From positions 186,001 to 250,000 of the forward strand of contig NZ_JAJQYA010000004.1 of the NCBI RefSeq assembly GCF_021729155.1: a DNA stretch of 64,000 nucleotides, read 5' to 3'. Shown here piece by piece: positions 63,444-64,000 of this stretch (position 1 is the stretch's first letter; each line of letters opens with the position of its first letter). The DNA comes from Membranihabitans marinus (GTDB lineage Bacteria > Bacteroidota > Bacteroidia > Chitinophagales > Saprospiraceae). The notes below the pieces were generated by a model that had not been told where the DNA came from, made no database searches, and was given only the letters and a program-made list of their open reading frames with translations. The translations under genes and the position numbers were made by a program.

Positions 63444-64000
63444 TTAGGCTTTTGATTTAAATGCTTGAACGGCAGCAGTCAATTTAGGTACTACTTCAAA
63501 TAAATCACCGATTACACCATAATCTGCAGCTTTGAAAAAAGGCGCTTCAGGATCATTGTTTATCACCACAATGGTTTTAGAATTGTTGACTCCACCCAAA
63601 TGTTGGATGGCTCCAGATATTCCTATGGCAATATATAGATTGGGACTAATGGCAATACCAGTCTGACCTACGTGTTCGTGATGTGGACGCCAATCTGCAT
63701 CTGAAACTGGGCGTGAACAAGCCGTTGCGGCACCCAATTCCTTGGCCAAATCTTCCAAAATATGCCAATTTTCTGGTCCTTTAAATCCTCGTCCTCCAGA
63801 TACAACCAATTCTGCTTCTGGCAATGGAATACCTTCGCTCAACATCTCTTGTTTGACCAATTCTACCTGAGACAAACTATCTAAGATTACCAATTCACCA
63901 GAAATCTCATCCACTGGTTTTTCTTCTGGTTGAATGGCATTGCTCTGAAGAGCTAATACCACCTTAGCGGTATTGACCTGAACTACAGCACTGGCTTTTC
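63444..64000 (-). CDS. etfA: electron transfer flavoprotein alpha subunit, 3' part (cut by window edge)
   Basis: C-terminal roughly 185 codons of EtfA, which binds FAD and carries electrons from acyl-CoA dehydrogenases to the quinone pool via ETF:quinone oxidoreductase. The frame runs open to the edge at 64000, so the N-terminal domain and start lie outside. The FAD-binding domain is intact: VVSGGRGFKGPENW, GQTGIAISPNLYIAIGISGAIQH and INNDPEAPFFKAADYGVIGDLFEVVPKL. The partner etfB is expected just upstream. Acyl-CoA dehydrogenase-like and TesB genes elsewhere in the window fit the same fat-oxidation network. Confidence 0.94.
   Translation of the reverse strand, partial: KASAVVQVNTAKVVLALQSNAIQPEEKPVDEISGELVILDSLSQVELVKQEMLSEGIPLPEAELVVSGGRGFKGPENWHILEDLAKELGAATACSRPVSDADWRPHHEHVGQTGIAISPNLYIAIGISGAIQHLGGVNNSKTIVVINNDPEAPFFKAADYGVIGDLFEVVPKLTAAVQAFKSKA

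Noticed and set aside
1-64000. CRISPR arrays, rRNA operons, prophage or conjugative modules
   Set aside because: No regularly spaced direct repeats, no rRNA sequence, and no phage or transfer genes were seen. The window is mainly core chromosome.

Overview
The window is AT-rich bacterial chromosome with densely packed genes on both strands. It almost certainly comes from the phylum Bacteroidota; a Saprospiria/Chitinophagia-like lineage is my inference. The signs are: many promoters with the Bacteroidota -7 box TAnnTTTG, few Shine-Dalgarno sites, a TonB-dependent receptor with an N-terminal carboxypeptidase-regulatory domain, a Bacteroidota-type LptD, DUF6089 and DUF3127 proteins, a lipoprotein with an FTDGDGDIG motif, and a GMC oxidoreductase paired with a Tat-exported gluconate-dehydrogenase subunit 3. 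I found no rRNA, no convincing tRNA, no CRISPR array, no prophage and no intact IS with visible ends.

Layout. 1-9.9 kb: edge of an unknown gene, a lipoprotein beta-hexosaminidase (GH20), a secreted esterase, an IS1595-type transposase whose first two catalytic aspartates appear to be lost, fmt, a small membrane protein, DinB, DUF697 and a Tat-exported Gfo/Idh/MocA oxidoreductase. 9.9-10.8 kb: a gene-free stretch holding a roughly 330-bp MITE-like element, bounded by imperfect 29-bp inverted repeats and containing a 20-bp palindrome and four more clear hairpins. 10.8-18.6 kb: pdhB, mpl, OsmC with a zinc-ribbon protein, a TlpA-like thioredoxin, a MazG-like pyrophosphohydrolase diverging from coaE-rocD. 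18.9-24.3 kb: an operon of a 1044-aa TPR exoprotein, an outer-membrane barrel and a small conserved protein. 24.3-28.2 kb: a TonB receptor under a TPP riboswitch, hence a predicted thiamine importer, and an acyl-CoA dehydrogenase-like flavoprotein. 28.4-41.5 kb: lipoprotein, smc, MATE exporter, recQ with a glycosyltransferase, DUF6089 protein, S8 protease, dciA-like gene with recF. 41.6-50 kb: pdhA, a TPR membrane protein, ribH with an MBL-fold hydrolase, cytochrome c, dihydroorotase, purK-purE, a RhlE-type helicase. 50-55 kb: YceI, a Crp-like regulator, the GMC/subunit 3 pair, TesB. 55-61.4 kb: an envelope island of lptD, a SPOR-type amidase, an mlaD-like MCE gene and an LpxH-like phosphoesterase. 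61.8-64 kb: Bcp peroxiredoxin, a secreted unknown, DUF3127 and the 3' part of etfA.

Most genes serve core functions: translation start (fmt), coenzyme A, purine, pyrimidine and flavin synthesis, pyruvate dehydrogenase (split: pdhA and pdhB lie 30 kb apart), DNA maintenance (smc, recF, recQ) and outer-membrane biogenesis. The points most worth a second look are the hairpin-rich MITE-like element, the apparently catalytically dead transposase, the long structured leader between the TPP aptamer and its receptor, the TPR/barrel/small-protein operon, and a group of housekeeping genes (recF, recQ, lptD, a MATE gene) that can only start at TTG.
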